From positions 62,001-126,000 of the forward strand of contig NZ_QHHQ01000002.1 of NCBI RefSeq assembly GCF_003258595.1: a stretch of DNA of 64,000 nt, written 5' to 3'. The number at the start of each line of letters is the position of its first letter. The first letter of the stretch is position 1. This DNA comes from Acuticoccus sediminis. Its GTDB lineage: Bacteria > Pseudomonadota > Alphaproteobacteria > Rhizobiales > Amorphaceae. The notes beneath the pieces were generated by a model. The model was given only the letters and a program-made list of their open reading frames with translations. It had not been told where the DNA came from and searched no databases. The translations under genes and the position numbers were made by a program. Shown here piece by piece: positions 1-9,295 of the stretch.

Positions 1-1835
1 CGAGTTGGCCGTTCTTCACTGCCGCCTGGCGGGCGCTCAGGAACGGGGTGCTCAACATGGCGGTGCTCGTCGTGCTCTCCGTCGGCACCGGCTACGTCTT
101 CAGCGTCGGCTCGACCTTCTTCTTCCCGGGCGTGCAGTTCTACGAGGCCGTGGCGGTGCTGCTCGTCTTCATCCTGCTCGGCCACTGGCTGGAGATGCGG
201 GCGCGCGCCGGCGCCTCGGCGGCGATCCGGGCGCTGCTCGATCTCGCCCCGCCGATGGCAACGGTCGTGCGCGACGGACGCGAGGTCGAAGTCCCGACCT
301 CGGAGGTCCAGGCCGGCGAGACCGTGATCATCCGGCCGGGCAACAAGATCCCGGTGGACGGCGAGGTGGTCGAAGGGGAATCGCTGGTCGATGAATCCAT
401 GCTCACCGGCGAATCGATGCCGGTGAACAAGGGGCCGGGCGATCAGGTCATCGGCGCCACCATCAACAAGAGCGGCAGCTTCAAGTACCGGGCGACAAAG
501 GTCGGCGCCGACACGGCGCTGGCGCAGATCGTCAAGCTGGTGCAGGAGGCGCAGAACTCCAAGGCGCCAGCCCAGCTCCTCGCCGACCGCGCCTCGCAAT
601 GGCTGGTGCTGATCGCCATCCTGATCGGACTCGCGACCTTCGCGACCTGGTTCTGGTGGATCGGCTCGCCGCTGCTGTTCGCCCTCACCCTGACGATCAC
701 CGTCTTCGTCATCGCCTGCCCGGACGCGCTCGGGCTGGCGACACCGATGGCCGTCATGGTCGGCACCGGGCTCGGCGCCACGCACGGCATCCTGTTCAAG
801 AACGCAGGCGCTCTCGAGGACGCGACCAAGCTCGATGTCATCGTCTTCGACAAGACCGGCACGCTGACCATGGGCCAACCGCGCGTCGTCGAGGTCGTCG
901 CGGCCGCAGGCCGGACGGAGGACGAGGTTCTGTGGACGGCGGCAGCGGTCGAGCGCGGCTCCGACCACCCGCTCGCTTTGGCGATCGTAGAGCGGGCCGA
1001 GGGGTTCGACGTGCCGGAGACGCGCGCCTTCCTCAATCTGGAGGGCAAGGGCGCGCGAGCCGAGATTGAAGGCGAGACGGTGTTCCTCGGCAACCGCCGG
1101 CTCATGGATGAAGAGAAGATCGAGCTCGGCGCGCTCGCGGAGGAAGCGGAGCGGCTCAAGGGCGCCGGTCGCACGGTGGTGCATGTCGCCCGCGGCGGCC
1201 GCATCCTCGGCCTCGTCGCCATCGCCGACGCGCCACGCCCGAGCGCCAAGGCGGCGGTCACCAAGCTGCGTGAGCGCGGCGTCGAAGTGGCGATGCTGAC
1301 CGGCGACAATGAGGGCACCGCCAAGCGTATCGCGTCAGAGCTCGGCATCGAGATCGTGCTCGCCGACGTACTGCCGGGCCAGAAGGCCGACAAGGTCAAG
1401 GAGCTGCAGGCCCAGGGCAAGCGGGTCGGCATGGTCGGCGACGGCGTGAACGACGCGCCGGCGCTGACCCAGGCGGACGTCGGCTTCGCCATCGGCGCCG
1501 GCACCGACGTCGCGATGGAGAGCGCCGACGTCGTGCTGATGAGGAGCGACCCCTACGACATCGTCGGCGCGATCGAGCTGTCGCGCGCGACCTTGCGCAA
1601 GATGCATCAGAACCTGTTTTGGGCGGTCGCCTACAACGTCGTCGCCTTTCCGATGGCCGCCGGTGTGTTCTATCCCCTCGTCGTCAGCCCCGAGGTCGCG
1701 GCGCTCGCCATGTCGGGCAGCTCGGCGCTGGTCGCGGTCAACGCCCTGCTACTCAAGCGCACGCGATTGGAGGGCATTGATCGCGGCGGGCCCGACGCGG
1801 CGGTAAGTGCCCGCCCTGCGGAGGCGGTCGGATGA
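1..1835 (+). CDS. Heavy-metal P1B-type ATPase, 5' end cut by window
   Basis: Inner-membrane metal exporter driven by ATP. The reading frame is already open at base 3 and the residues before the first possible start (GTG at 48) match the loop before a CopA-like transmembrane helix, so the true start lies outside the window and the N-terminal metal-binding region is not visible. Visible in order are the TGES actuator motif, the transmembrane metal motif Cys-Pro-Asp (bases 717-725), the phosphorylation motif DKTGTLT (Asp at 849-851), an HP locus (SDHPLA), TGDN and GDGVNDAP. The usual copper motif is Cys-Pro-Cys, so the second Cys is replaced by Asp and the transported metal is uncertain. It heads a run of membrane and stress genes. 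Family certain, substrate not. Confidence 0.93.
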   Translation, partial: SWPFFTAAWRALRNGVLNMAVLVVLSVGTGYVFSVGSTFFFPGVQFYEAVAVLLVFILLGHWLEMRARAGASAAIRALLDLAPPMATVVRDGREVEVPTSEVQAGETVIIRPGNKIPVDGEVVEGESLVDESMLTGESMPVNKGPGDQVIGATINKSGSFKYRATKVGADTALAQIVKLVQEAQNSKAPAQLLADRASQWLVLIAILIGLATFATWFWWIGSPLLFALTLTITVFVIACPDALGLATPMAVMVGTGLGATHGILFKNAGALEDATKLDVIVFDKTGTLTMGQPRVVEVVAAAGRTEDEVLWTAAAVERGSDHPLALAIVERAEGFDVPETRAFLNLEGKGARAEIEGETVFLGNRRLMDEEKIELGALAEEAERLKGAGRTVVHVARGGRILGLVAIADAPRPSAKAAVTKLRERGVEVAMLTGDNEGTAKRIASELGIEIVLADVLPGQKADKVKELQAQGKRVGMVGDGVNDAPALTQADVGFAIGAGTDVAMESADVVLMRSDPYDIVGAIELSRATLRKMHQNLFWAVAYNVVAFPMAAGVFYPLVVSPEVAALAMSGSSALVAVNALLLKRTRLEGIDRGGPDAAVSARPAEAVG

Positions 1836-1874
1836 GCTGCCGGGACGCGGCGACGATCTTCAGATTGCGCAGCG

Positions 1875-1890
1875 ACGCTGCGTGCAGCGT
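1875..1890 (+). other. Small hairpin just before a ribosome binding site
   Basis: Perfect 6-bp inverted repeat ACGCTG/CAGCGT with a 4-nt loop between the P1B ATPase and the DUF2933 gene, directly followed by GGGAGGA. It could modulate translation of the downstream gene; function is inferred only. Confidence 0.3.
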
Positions 1891-1901
1891 GGGAGGATAG
1901 C

Positions 1902-2165
1902 ATGGATCATGGAGAGAACCGGCGCGGATTCTTCGCCTCGCGCGCAAACATGGTCCTGCTGGTCTTCCTCGCCGTGGGCGGCTTCTACCTCGTCTCCGAA
2001 CACTGGGCGCACCTTAGCGGTGTCGGGCCGCTGCTGCTCCTCCTCGGTCTCTGCATTGGCATGCATTTCTTCATGCATGGGGGTCATGGGGGTCACGGGT
2101 CTGGCAGCGACGAAAACGGCCCTCCGCCGGGAGGCGGCCGGGAACCCGGCGACCATCGCCACTGA
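1902..2165 (+). CDS. DUF2933-type small membrane protein
   Basis: An 87-residue protein with a charged N-terminus, two predicted transmembrane segments (about residues 17-33 and 40-58), then a His/Gly-rich tail (MHGGHGGHG) ending in DHRH. This matches DUF2933 proteins, which commonly sit beside copper ATPases. GGGAGGA about 5 nt upstream supports the start. The His-rich tail could bind metal, an inference from composition. It lies 66 bp downstream of the P1B ATPase on the same strand. Confidence 0.75.
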   Translation: MDHGENRRGFFASRANMVLLVFLAVGGFYLVSEHWAHLSGVGPLLLLLGLCIGMHFFMHGGHGGHGSGSDENGPPPGGGREPGDHRH

Positions 2166-2188
2166 ACCTACGGAACGGACGTATTGCG

Positions 2189-2845
2189 ATGACCGAAAGC
2201 GCCCCCGCCTACGGCCTCTGGTTCCTGGTCGTATTGAACTCGGCGATCTTCATCCTCTTCGCCTTCAGCTTCTTCAAGCCGAGGACGGGCCGCGACTGGC
2301 GCTCCTTCGGCGCATTCAGCGCTTTCCTGGTGGCGCTGTTCACGGAGATGTACGGCTTCCCGCTGACCATCTACCTGCTCTCGGGCTGGTTGCAGAGCAA
2401 CTATCCTGGCGTGGACTGGCTATCGCACGATGCCGGGCATCTCCTCGAGATGCTCTTCGGCTGGGAGGCCAACCCTCATTTCGGTCCGTTCCACCTGCTG
2501 AGCTTTGCTTTCATCGGCGGCGGCTTCGTGCTGATCTCGGCCGGCTGGAAGGTGCTCTATGATGCGCAGCGCCGCCGCACGCTCGCGACAACCGGCGCCT
2601 ATGCCTATGTGCGCCACCCGCAATATGTCGGCTTCATCCTCGTTATGTTCGGCTTCCTGCTGCAATGGCCGACGCTGCTGACGCTCGCGATGTTCCCGGT
2701 GCTCGTCTTCATGTATGTGCGCCTGGCGAAGGGCGAGGAGCGGGCGGCGCTGGCCGAGTTCGGTGAGGACTACCGCCGCTACATGGCCGACGTGCCCAGG
2801 TTCATCCCGAGGCTGGGCCGACTGTCGGCGCGGAGGCCGTCGTGA
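2189..2845 (+). CDS. Isoprenylcysteine carboxyl methyltransferase-family membrane protein
   Basis: A 218-residue polytopic membrane protein. The C-terminal half carries the ICMT/PEMT-like signature: TTGAYAYVRHPQYVG (about residues 136-150), a hydrophobic hairpin, then a Glu-Glu pair and a YRRYM segment before the end. In characterised relatives this region binds S-adenosylmethionine. The substrate in bacteria is generally unknown and the name reflects the fold, not prenylated protein. Its stop overlaps the next start by 4 bp (GTGA), indicating translational coupling. Relatives often lie in metal-resistance and stress clusters. Confidence 0.8.
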   Translation: MTESAPAYGLWFLVVLNSAIFILFAFSFFKPRTGRDWRSFGAFSAFLVALFTEMYGFPLTIYLLSGWLQSNYPGVDWLSHDAGHLLEMLFGWEANPHFGPFHLLSFAFIGGGFVLISAGWKVLYDAQRRRTLATTGAYAYVRHPQYVGFILVMFGFLLQWPTLLTLAMFPVLVFMYVRLAKGEERAALAEFGEDYRRYMADVPRFIPRLGRLSARRPS

Positions 2846-3567
2846 GCCTCCGCGGCCTTGCGCACGCATCGGGGCCTCGTCGGGAGACGGAGGCGGCGCC
2901 GCGGCACGGTTCCGGCCCGGCGGAGGCCGAACGCGACGAGCCGGGCGTGGCCACGCCGTGGGAGATCCGGCTCGCCTGGCTGCTGCGCGCCCTCATTCTG
3001 GCGACGGCCGCCTTCCACCTTCTGGAGGGCGCGGTTCTCTACGGACTTCTCTGTTTCGGCGCGCTGACGCTCATCCTTGCGCCTTCCCTGCTCGCGCGCT
3101 CGAGCAGGCTGACCATTCCCGTCGAGATCGAACTGTTCGTCCTCTGGTGGCTGGTCACCGACATGACACTCGGCCGACTTCTCGACCTCTACGGAACGCT
3201 GCCGTTCTATGACAAGCTGATCCACTGCGGCAATTCCGGCCTGCTGGCGATCATCTCGTTCCTGGCAATCTATGCGCTGAGAATGACCTGTCGAATACGG
3301 ACTGGCTTCGTCCTGAACCTCACTGCGATCTTCCTGCTGACCCTCGGCGCGGGGGCGCTCTGGGAGATCGCCGAATTCGGGGCGGACGCCACCCTGGGCG
3401 CCGGTGCGCAGGGATCGCCTGTGATGGCGCCGCTCGATGATACCATGTGGGATCTGATCGTGGACGGGCTGGGCGGCCTTCTCGGCGGCCTTTTCGGCGC
3501 CCTTTACATGCGGCGTTCGAAGCGCAGCCTCGCGCGCTGGAACCGCTTCGCGGAACGAATCGCATGA
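2842..3567 (+). CDS. Predicted membrane protein resembling DUF2238/YjdF
   Basis: A 241-residue protein with a polar N-terminus (about 35 residues) followed by five or six predicted transmembrane segments. Motifs FYDKLIH (about residue 123) and ALWEIAEFGAD (about residue 172), plus a Gly-rich last helix (GLGGLLGGLFGA), resemble DUF2238/YjdF-type proteins of unknown function. It starts with GTG overlapping the previous stop and is probably co-translated. No catalytic motif is recognised; family assignment is from memory of motif spacing. Confidence 0.6.
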   Translation: MSLRGLAHASGPRRETEAAPRHGSGPAEAERDEPGVATPWEIRLAWLLRALILATAAFHLLEGAVLYGLLCFGALTLILAPSLLARSSRLTIPVEIELFVLWWLVTDMTLGRLLDLYGTLPFYDKLIHCGNSGLLAIISFLAIYALRMTCRIRTGFVLNLTAIFLLTLGAGALWEIAEFGADATLGAGAQGSPVMAPLDDTMWDLIVDGLGGLLGGLFGALYMRRSKRSLARWNRFAERIA

Positions 3568-3669
3568 GGCCGAAAAGGGCTCTCGGGATCGCGGGCGCCA
3601 CGGCATGCGGCTGACGGCGGCCGAAGCCAAGGATCGACCCCGCCGGGGCCGGGAAACCTGGAGGAGATG

Positions 3670-3846
3670 ATGCGGAGACCTTTCGGAAATTTCGGCGCCC
3701 TTGCGGCGGCGCGCGCGGCGCTGGACGAGTTCGGAAATGTCCACCGCCGATATACGGCTGAGGTTCCGGGGTCCATTTCGGAACTATCCGCTCTCGCCGG
3801 CTGCGCGCCGCACCGCAATACACAGCACCATGAAGCCGAACCATGA
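3670..3846 (+). CDS. Small hypothetical protein coupled to ftsH
   Basis: A 58-residue ORF. TGGAGGAG (3659-3666) is an excellent Shine-Dalgarno sequence for ATG 3670; ATG 3667 is in frame but too close. The stop TGA overlaps the ftsH start as ATGA (3843-3846), so the two are likely translationally coupled. The product is soluble-looking, with an Ala-rich stretch, DEFGNVHRRY and a His-rich C-terminus ([11 protein letters not shown]). No family is recognised. It may be a genuine small protein or a leader ORF that delivers ribosomes to ftsH. Confidence 0.5.
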   Translation: MRRPFGNFGALAAARAALDEFGNVHRRYTAEVPGSISELSALAGCAPHRNTQHHEAEP

Positions 3847-5744
3847 AACGCGAGCATCAGATCAATTTCTGGTACGTCATCGCCGCAACTCTCGCGGTGA
3901 TCTGGATCCAGCAACTGCTGTTCCAGCCGACCCACATCGAGACGATCCCCTATAGCGAGTTCCAGCAGCTCGTCGACCAGGGCAATGTCACCGACCTGGT
4001 GGTCGGCCCCGACCGGATCACCGGCGCCTACAAGACTACGGATGGTCAGAGCGCGATGCAGGAGGGCCAGCCGCAGCACTTCACGGTGGAGCGCGTCCCG
4101 CAGGATCTGGCCGAGTCCCTGGCCAGCAAGGGGATCACCTTCTCCGGCGAGCCGGGCCCCGGTCTTCTGCAAAGCGTCCTGAGCTGGCTCATGCCGATGC
4201 TCCTCTTCGTCCTGCTCTGGATGTTCCTGATCAGGCCGATGGCGATGGGGCAAGGGGGCGGCCTGATGGCCATCGGCAAGTCCAAGGCCAAGGTGTATGT
4301 CGAGAAGGACACCAAGGTGACTTTCGCCGACGTGGCCGGTGTTGACGAAGCGAAGGACGAGCTGCGGGAGATCGTCGCCTTCCTCAAGGACCCCCAGGGC
4401 TACGGCCGGCTCGGCGCGCGCATGCCGAAGGGGGTGCTGCTGGTGGGACCGCCGGGGACCGGCAAGACCCTGCTCGCGCGGGCGGTGGCGGGCGAAGCTG
4501 GCGTGCGCTTCTTCTCGATCTCCGGCTCCGAGTTCGTCGAAATGTTCGTCGGCGTCGGCGCCGCCCGCGTCCGCGACCTGTTCGAGCAGGCGCGCAAGCA
4601 GGCGCCCGCCATCATCTTCGTCGACGAGCTCGATGCGCTCGGGCGGGCCCGCGGCGCGATGATGCCGGGCGGCGGCCACGACGAGAAGGAGCAGACGCTT
4701 AACCAGCTACTCTCCGAAATGGACGGCTTCGACCCGAGCGCCGGCACCGTCCTGCTGGCGGCGACGAACCGCCCGGAAGTGCTCGATCCGGCCCTGCTGC
4801 GCGCCGGCCGCTTCGACCGCCAGGTGCTGGTCGACCGGCCCGACAAGCAAGGCCGCAGCGAAATCCTGAAAGTCCACCTGCAGAAGGTGAAGCTGGCCCC
4901 TGACCTGCCGGTCCAAGATCTGGCGGCGCTCACGCCCGGCTTCACCGGGGCCGACCTGGCGAACCTGGTCAACGAGGCGGCGCTGCTGGCGACCCGCCGC
5001 GACGCCGAGAGCATCACCTTGGACGACTTCACGCAGGCGATCGAGCGCATCGTCGCCGGTCTCGAGAAGAAGAACCGCCTCCTGAACCCGCACGAGCGCG
5101 ACGTGGTCGCCCATCACGAGATGGGGCACGCCCTGGTCGCGATGGCGCTGCCGGGCGTCGATCCGGTGCAGAAGGTGTCGATCATTCCGCGCGGTGTCGC
5201 GGCCCTCGGTTACACCATCCAGCGCCCGCTCGAGGATCGCTTTCTGATGGACCGGAAGGAGCTGATGAACCGCATGGCCGTCCTCCTCGGCGGGCGGGCC
5301 GCCGAGAGTCTCGTCTTTGACGAGGTGTCGACTGGCGCGGCCGACGACCTCGTCAAAGCCACCGAGATCGCGCGGGGGATGGTGGCGCGGTTCGGGATGG
5401 ACCCCAAGCTGGGGCAGGTCGCCTACGAGACGGACGCCGCGCCCTTCCTGGGCGGAGCCGGCGGCGCGAGCTGGCAGCCGCGGCGTTACGGCGAGGAAAC
5501 GGCCTCGGCGATCGATACCGCCGTCCGCGAGCTGGTCGACGCGGCGTTCCAGCGCGCGGTGTCGATACTTTCGACGAACCGCGACCTGCTTGGCCGTGCG
5601 GCGGAGAGCCTGTTGAATCAGGAAACGCTTTCGTCCGGAGACCTGGAGACGATCGGCCGATCCGTCGAACGCGATGTGGGTGGCGGGACCGACACCCCGT
5701 CCGGCGTCCGCATGGCCGCAGCCACTGCTGTCCAGCACGGATGA
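3843..5744 (+). CDS. ftsH: ATP-dependent zinc metalloprotease FtsH
   Basis: Membrane-anchored AAA+ protease that degrades misfolded membrane and selected soluble proteins. The 633 residues show two N-terminal transmembrane segments (about 10-27 and 107-130) around a periplasmic domain, Walker A GPPGTGKT (202-209), a Walker B-like [11 protein letters not shown], the second region of homology [20 protein letters not shown], and the zinc site HEMGH (425-429). Length is normal. It is probably an accessory, stress-associated copy given its neighbours; a housekeeping ftsH elsewhere would be expected. The start is set by the ATGA overlap with the small upstream ORF. Confidence 0.95.
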   Translation: MKREHQINFWYVIAATLAVIWIQQLLFQPTHIETIPYSEFQQLVDQGNVTDLVVGPDRITGAYKTTDGQSAMQEGQPQHFTVERVPQDLAESLASKGITFSGEPGPGLLQSVLSWLMPMLLFVLLWMFLIRPMAMGQGGGLMAIGKSKAKVYVEKDTKVTFADVAGVDEAKDELREIVAFLKDPQGYGRLGARMPKGVLLVGPPGTGKTLLARAVAGEAGVRFFSISGSEFVEMFVGVGAARVRDLFEQARKQAPAIIFVDELDALGRARGAMMPGGGHDEKEQTLNQLLSEMDGFDPSAGTVLLAATNRPEVLDPALLRAGRFDRQVLVDRPDKQGRSEILKVHLQKVKLAPDLPVQDLAALTPGFTGADLANLVNEAALLATRRDAESITLDDFTQAIERIVAGLEKKNRLLNPHERDVVAHHEMGHALVAMALPGVDPVQKVSIIPRGVAALGYTIQRPLEDRFLMDRKELMNRMAVLLGGRAAESLVFDEVSTGAADDLVKATEIARGMVARFGMDPKLGQVAYETDAAPFLGGAGGASWQPRRYGEETASAIDTAVRELVDAAFQRAVSILSTNRDLLGRAAESLLNQETLSSGDLETIGRSVERDVGGGTDTPSGVRMAAATAVQHG

Positions 5745-6061
5745 TGGAAACCTGGCCCAGGGCGAGCCCCGACCGAAGCCTGGAGAGCACGGGTAGGCTC
5801 CCGCTTGCCTGGAGCATGAAGGGGCACTCCGGGGCCTCGGAAGCGCTTTCCGAGTGACCAGAAGGACGGCAGCCGCGTCTGCGCGAGGTTCCACTGTAAG
5901 GACTTCAGAGCTTCCGCGTCTTTCCGGGAGAACGACGCCTGTTCACGACGGGTAGGTGCGAGAAACGTCTTGGTGGTGTTGATGCTCCGGTGCGCGTTCG
6001 CTCCCAGGCGAACGAGCGCGTCGTTGGCAAAGGCATGGTTCTTCAGAGAGGAGGTCACGGA
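5745..6061. other. Intergenic region before the YHS/cfa genes
   Basis: 317 bp without a convincing gene. The only structure seen is a short inverted repeat GTTCGC/GCGAAC near 5997-6014 and the strong Shine-Dalgarno AGAGGAGGT before the YHS gene. A promoter for the YHS-cfa-ubiB run is expected here but no clear sigma-70 pair is visible. Confidence 0.4.
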
Positions 6062-6265
6062 ATGGAGGTAACCGATCCGGTCTGTGGGAAGACAGTCGAT
6101 CTCGGAGAGGCCGAGCCGATCGAGCATCGCGGCTGGGCATATTTCTTCTGCTCCGCCGCTTGCCGCGCCGCATTCCTGGCCGCGCCAGACCACTATGCCG
6201 CGTCGCGTCATGAGCGAGCTCCGCCCCATGGCGAAGCCGGGAAGTCACCTCGACCTGCGCAGTGA
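6062..6265 (+). CDS. YHS-domain protein
   Basis: A 67-residue protein that is almost entirely one YHS domain: DPVCGKTVDLGEA, then a Tyr/Phe-rich strand, FFCSAACRAAF and a short tail. YHS domains bind metal through Cys residues and occur as single-domain proteins and as N-terminal domains of copper ATPases. ATG 6062 is chosen over upstream in-frame starts because GAGAGGAGGT lies at the right distance and the domain begins immediately. A second, membrane-attached YHS protein and a YHS-containing CopA occur further right. Confidence 0.75.
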   Translation: MEVTDPVCGKTVDLGEAEPIEHRGWAYFFCSAACRAAFLAAPDHYAASRHERAPPHGEAGKSPRPAQ

Positions 6266-6305
6266 TCGCGCGGGAAGACACAATGATGTCCGCGGAAGCG
6301 AAGAA

Positions 6306-7601
6306 ATGTCCACTCAGCCCCAGACAGATGTTCCGGCCGCGTACCCCGAGGGAGCCGCCCGCTCTCCTTTGCCGTTCTTCTCTCGACTTCTCACCGAGGT
6401 GATCCGGACCGGTCGGTTGACAGTTATCGATGCGACCGGCCGGGTCCACCCCTTCGGCCCCGGCGACAGCGGTCCAGACGTCACGGTCAGACTTTGCGAT
6501 CCGCTGCTGCCGCTGCGTATCCTTCTTCGCCCGTCGCTCGCCTTGGGCGAAGCCTACATGGACGGTACGATCTCGATCGAGAAAGGGACGCTGCGCGACC
6601 TCCTACACCTTTGCACCAGCAATCTCGAAGCCCTCGACCAGCATCCGATCGGCGCGCTGCGAGGCGAACTCGACCGCCTGCTACGCAGGCTTCAGCAGGA
6701 CAATCGCCTCGCGCGGGCGCGCGCCAACATCGCGCATCACTACGATCTGTCTGGTGCGCTCTACGATCTGTTCCTCGACCGTGACCGGCAATATTCCTGC
6801 GCCTATTTCCAGACCGGCGCCGAGTCGCTCGAAGACGCGCAGGAGAAAAAGAAACACCACATCATGGCGAAGCTCCTGCTCGAGCCCGGCATGCGCGTGC
6901 TGGACGTCGGCTCGGGCTGGGGCGGGCTCGCGCTGGAGATGGCGCAGACGGCAGGGGCGGATGTCACCGGCCTCACGCTCTCGCAGGAGCAGCTCGCCGT
7001 TGCAACTGAACGTGCCGTCACCGCCGGCCTCTCCTCCCGTGTGCGTTTCGTCATGCGCGACTATCGGGAGGATCAGGGAACCTATGACCGGATCGTCTCC
7101 GTCGGCATGTTCGAGCATGTCGGGGTGGCGCACTACCGCACCTATTTCGACACGCTGCGCCAACGCCTGAACCCGGAAGGCATCGCCCTCGTGCATGCGA
7201 TCGGACGGGCCGATCCGCCTGGATCCACCGATCCCTGGCTGCGCAAGTACATCTTTCCGGGCGGCTACTGCCCGGCGCTGTCGGAGGTGCTGGCGGCCGT
7301 CGAGCGCTCGGGACTCTGGGTCACCGACATCGAGATCCTGCGGCTACACTATGCCGAGACGCTGCGGCACTGGTTCGAGCGCTTCCAGGCCAACCGCGAC
7401 CGCGCGAAAGCCATCTACGACGAGCGCTTCTGTCGCATGTGGGAGTTCTACCTTGCCGCCTGCGAGGCCGCGTTCCGCAACGGCCCGATGATGGTGTTCC
7501 AGCTCCAGCTCGCGCGCCGGCGCGACGCAGTGCCGCTGACACGCGACTACATCACCGACTGGGAGCGCCGGGACGTCAGGGCGGAGGACGTCGCGCCATG
7601 A
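6306..7601 (+). CDS. cfa: Cyclopropane-fatty-acyl-phospholipid synthase
   Basis: Transfers a methylene group from S-adenosylmethionine to unsaturated membrane phospholipid chains, a stationary-phase and acid-stress modification. The 431 residues have the N-terminal lipid-binding region, then NIAHHYDLSG, the SAM motif LDVGSGWGG (about 199-207), GMFEHVG and a C-terminal HYAETLRHW segment typical of Cfa. An upstream extension of the frame to 6084 overlaps the YHS gene in another frame and lacks Cfa homology, so ATG 6306 is used. The gene follows the YHS gene by 40 bp and precedes a UbiB-like gene by 25 bp. Confidence 0.92.
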   Translation: MSTQPQTDVPAAYPEGAARSPLPFFSRLLTEVIRTGRLTVIDATGRVHPFGPGDSGPDVTVRLCDPLLPLRILLRPSLALGEAYMDGTISIEKGTLRDLLHLCTSNLEALDQHPIGALRGELDRLLRRLQQDNRLARARANIAHHYDLSGALYDLFLDRDRQYSCAYFQTGAESLEDAQEKKKHHIMAKLLLEPGMRVLDVGSGWGGLALEMAQTAGADVTGLTLSQEQLAVATERAVTAGLSSRVRFVMRDYREDQGTYDRIVSVGMFEHVGVAHYRTYFDTLRQRLNPEGIALVHAIGRADPPGSTDPWLRKYIFPGGYCPALSEVLAAVERSGLWVTDIEILRLHYAETLRHWFERFQANRDRAKAIYDERFCRMWEFYLAACEAAFRNGPMMVFQLQLARRRDAVPLTRDYITDWERRDVRAEDVAP

Positions 7602-7626
7602 GGACCGCCCAGCGAGCGTTCGCCTC

Positions 7627-9225
7627 ATGATCGGCGGCCGGCTCCTCCGAATCGGCGCGGGCGCCGCCAGCCTGCTCGGCGCGGCGACGGTCGAGCGCCT
7701 GCGCGGCACGCCGGCCGAGGGGTCTCAATTGCCGCGCCGGCTTCGCATCACGCTCGAGCGGCTTGGCCCGACCTTCGTGAAGTTCGGGCAGACGCTCAGC
7801 TTGCGCCGCGACCTGCTGCCCGATACTTGGCTCGCCGAACTCCGCCGGCTGCAGGACCACGTCGCGCCCTTCCCTGGCGCGGAAGCGCGGCATGCGGTCG
7901 AGGTCGCGCTCGGCCGACCGGTCGAGCAGGTCTTCGGGGCGTTCGAGACGGAACCGATGGCAGCGGCCTCGATCGCCCAGGTGCACCGGGCTCGCCTGCC
8001 GGACGGGCGCGCCGTCATCGTCAAGATCCGTCGCCCCGGCATCCGGGTCCAGATCGATCGCGACATGCACGCGCTCGTCGGCATAGGCCGCCTCATCCTG
8101 GTGCTGGCACCACGCCTCCAGCGCTACCAGCCGCTCCGCATCGTCGACGAGATCTGGGCTAATCTCCGCAAGGAAGCGGACTTTCGGCAGGAGGCACGCA
8201 GCATCCGCCGATTCGGCGAAGCCTTCCGCGGATGGCCGGGGCTCAACATTCCGGACGTGATCGACGATCTCTATGCCGAGGCCGTGCTGGTGCAGGAGAT
8301 GAGCGGCGGGCTGGGCATCGGCCACCCCTCTATTGACGGCCCGCGGCTCGCGCAGGTTCTGATCGACGCCTATCTCCATCAGTTCTTCGTGGTCGGCTTC
8401 TTCCACGGCGATCCCCATCCAGGCAACCTCTTCGTCATGCCGGACGGACGCCTCTGCTTCCATGATTTCGGGCTGGTCGGGTATCTCGACGGCCGCACCC
8501 GCCGCTCCCTCGCGCTCTACCTTCAGGCGTTCGTGAACAAGGACGCGGCATGGATGCTCGACGCGGCCGTCGATCTGGGCCTGCTCGGCGAGCCGATCGA
8601 CCGTCCCGCCTTCATCCGCGGTATCGAGGAGATCCTATCCGACTATGCCGCGCTGCCGCTCAAGGACTGGTCGCTCGCCGAGGCCGTGCTGCGCGTCGCC
8701 CGGCTGGGCTCGGGCGAGAATTTCGTCGTTCCGCACAACCTCGTGGTGCTCATGCGGGCACTGTACCTGGTCGAGAGCGCGCTGCGAACGCTCGACCCCG
8801 AATTCAAGGTCCTGGACACATTGTTGGCGCGGGGCGGCGAAATGATGGAGGGCGTCCTGCGCGGCGATGCGGCCGCCTCGGCCTTCACCCGGCTGAAGAC
8901 CGAAGCCGCTCTGACCGCGCAGGATCTGCCGGGGATGATCGCGACCTGGTTGCACCGAGCGCAGCGCGAGGGCGGCGGGCCCCTCCTGCTCATGCGGCGC
9001 GAGGGCTTGGAGAGCCTGGAGGCGCATCTCGACCGCACCGGCAACCGCCTCGCCTTGGCCATGATCGCGCTCGGCCTCTATGTCGCGGCCTCGCTGCTCA
9101 TGCTGCACAGCGCCGGGCCACGCGTGTTCGGCGATTTGCCGCTGCTCGCGTTGTTCGGCTACGCGCTCGCGCTTTGGCTGTCGTTCCGGCTGGTGCGGGC
9201 GGTCGCCCGTTCGGGACGACTGTAG
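7627..9225 (+). CDS. ABC1/UbiB-family protein kinase-like protein
   Basis: 532 residues. The atypical-kinase signatures are intact: KFGQ (52-55, the KxGQ motif), ASIAQVHRARL with downstream VKIRRPG, GDPHPGN (261-267) and DFG (280-282). The C-terminus has two transmembrane helices (about 475-525), as in UbiB. UbiB/COQ8 proteins act in ubiquinone biosynthesis or lipid handling at the membrane by ATP hydrolysis. Because a second ABC1 protein lies at 40.5-41.9 kb and no other ubi gene is here, an accessory lipid/quinone role is more likely than being the only UbiB. Confidence 0.85.
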   Translation: MIGGRLLRIGAGAASLLGAATVERLRGTPAEGSQLPRRLRITLERLGPTFVKFGQTLSLRRDLLPDTWLAELRRLQDHVAPFPGAEARHAVEVALGRPVEQVFGAFETEPMAAASIAQVHRARLPDGRAVIVKIRRPGIRVQIDRDMHALVGIGRLILVLAPRLQRYQPLRIVDEIWANLRKEADFRQEARSIRRFGEAFRGWPGLNIPDVIDDLYAEAVLVQEMSGGLGIGHPSIDGPRLAQVLIDAYLHQFFVVGFFHGDPHPGNLFVMPDGRLCFHDFGLVGYLDGRTRRSLALYLQAFVNKDAAWMLDAAVDLGLLGEPIDRPAFIRGIEEILSDYAALPLKDWSLAEAVLRVARLGSGENFVVPHNLVVLMRALYLVESALRTLDPEFKVLDTLLARGGEMMEGVLRGDAAASAFTRLKTEAALTAQDLPGMIATWLHRAQREGGGPLLLMRREGLESLEAHLDRTGNRLALAMIALGLYVAASLLMLHSAGPRVFGDLPLLALFGYALALWLSFRLVRAVARSGRL

Positions 9226-9295
9226 CGATGCACAGGAGCCGCCCAACCGCCCCGGAGCCAACGAACAGTATCGACGCTTACCCGAGGAGAAAGAG

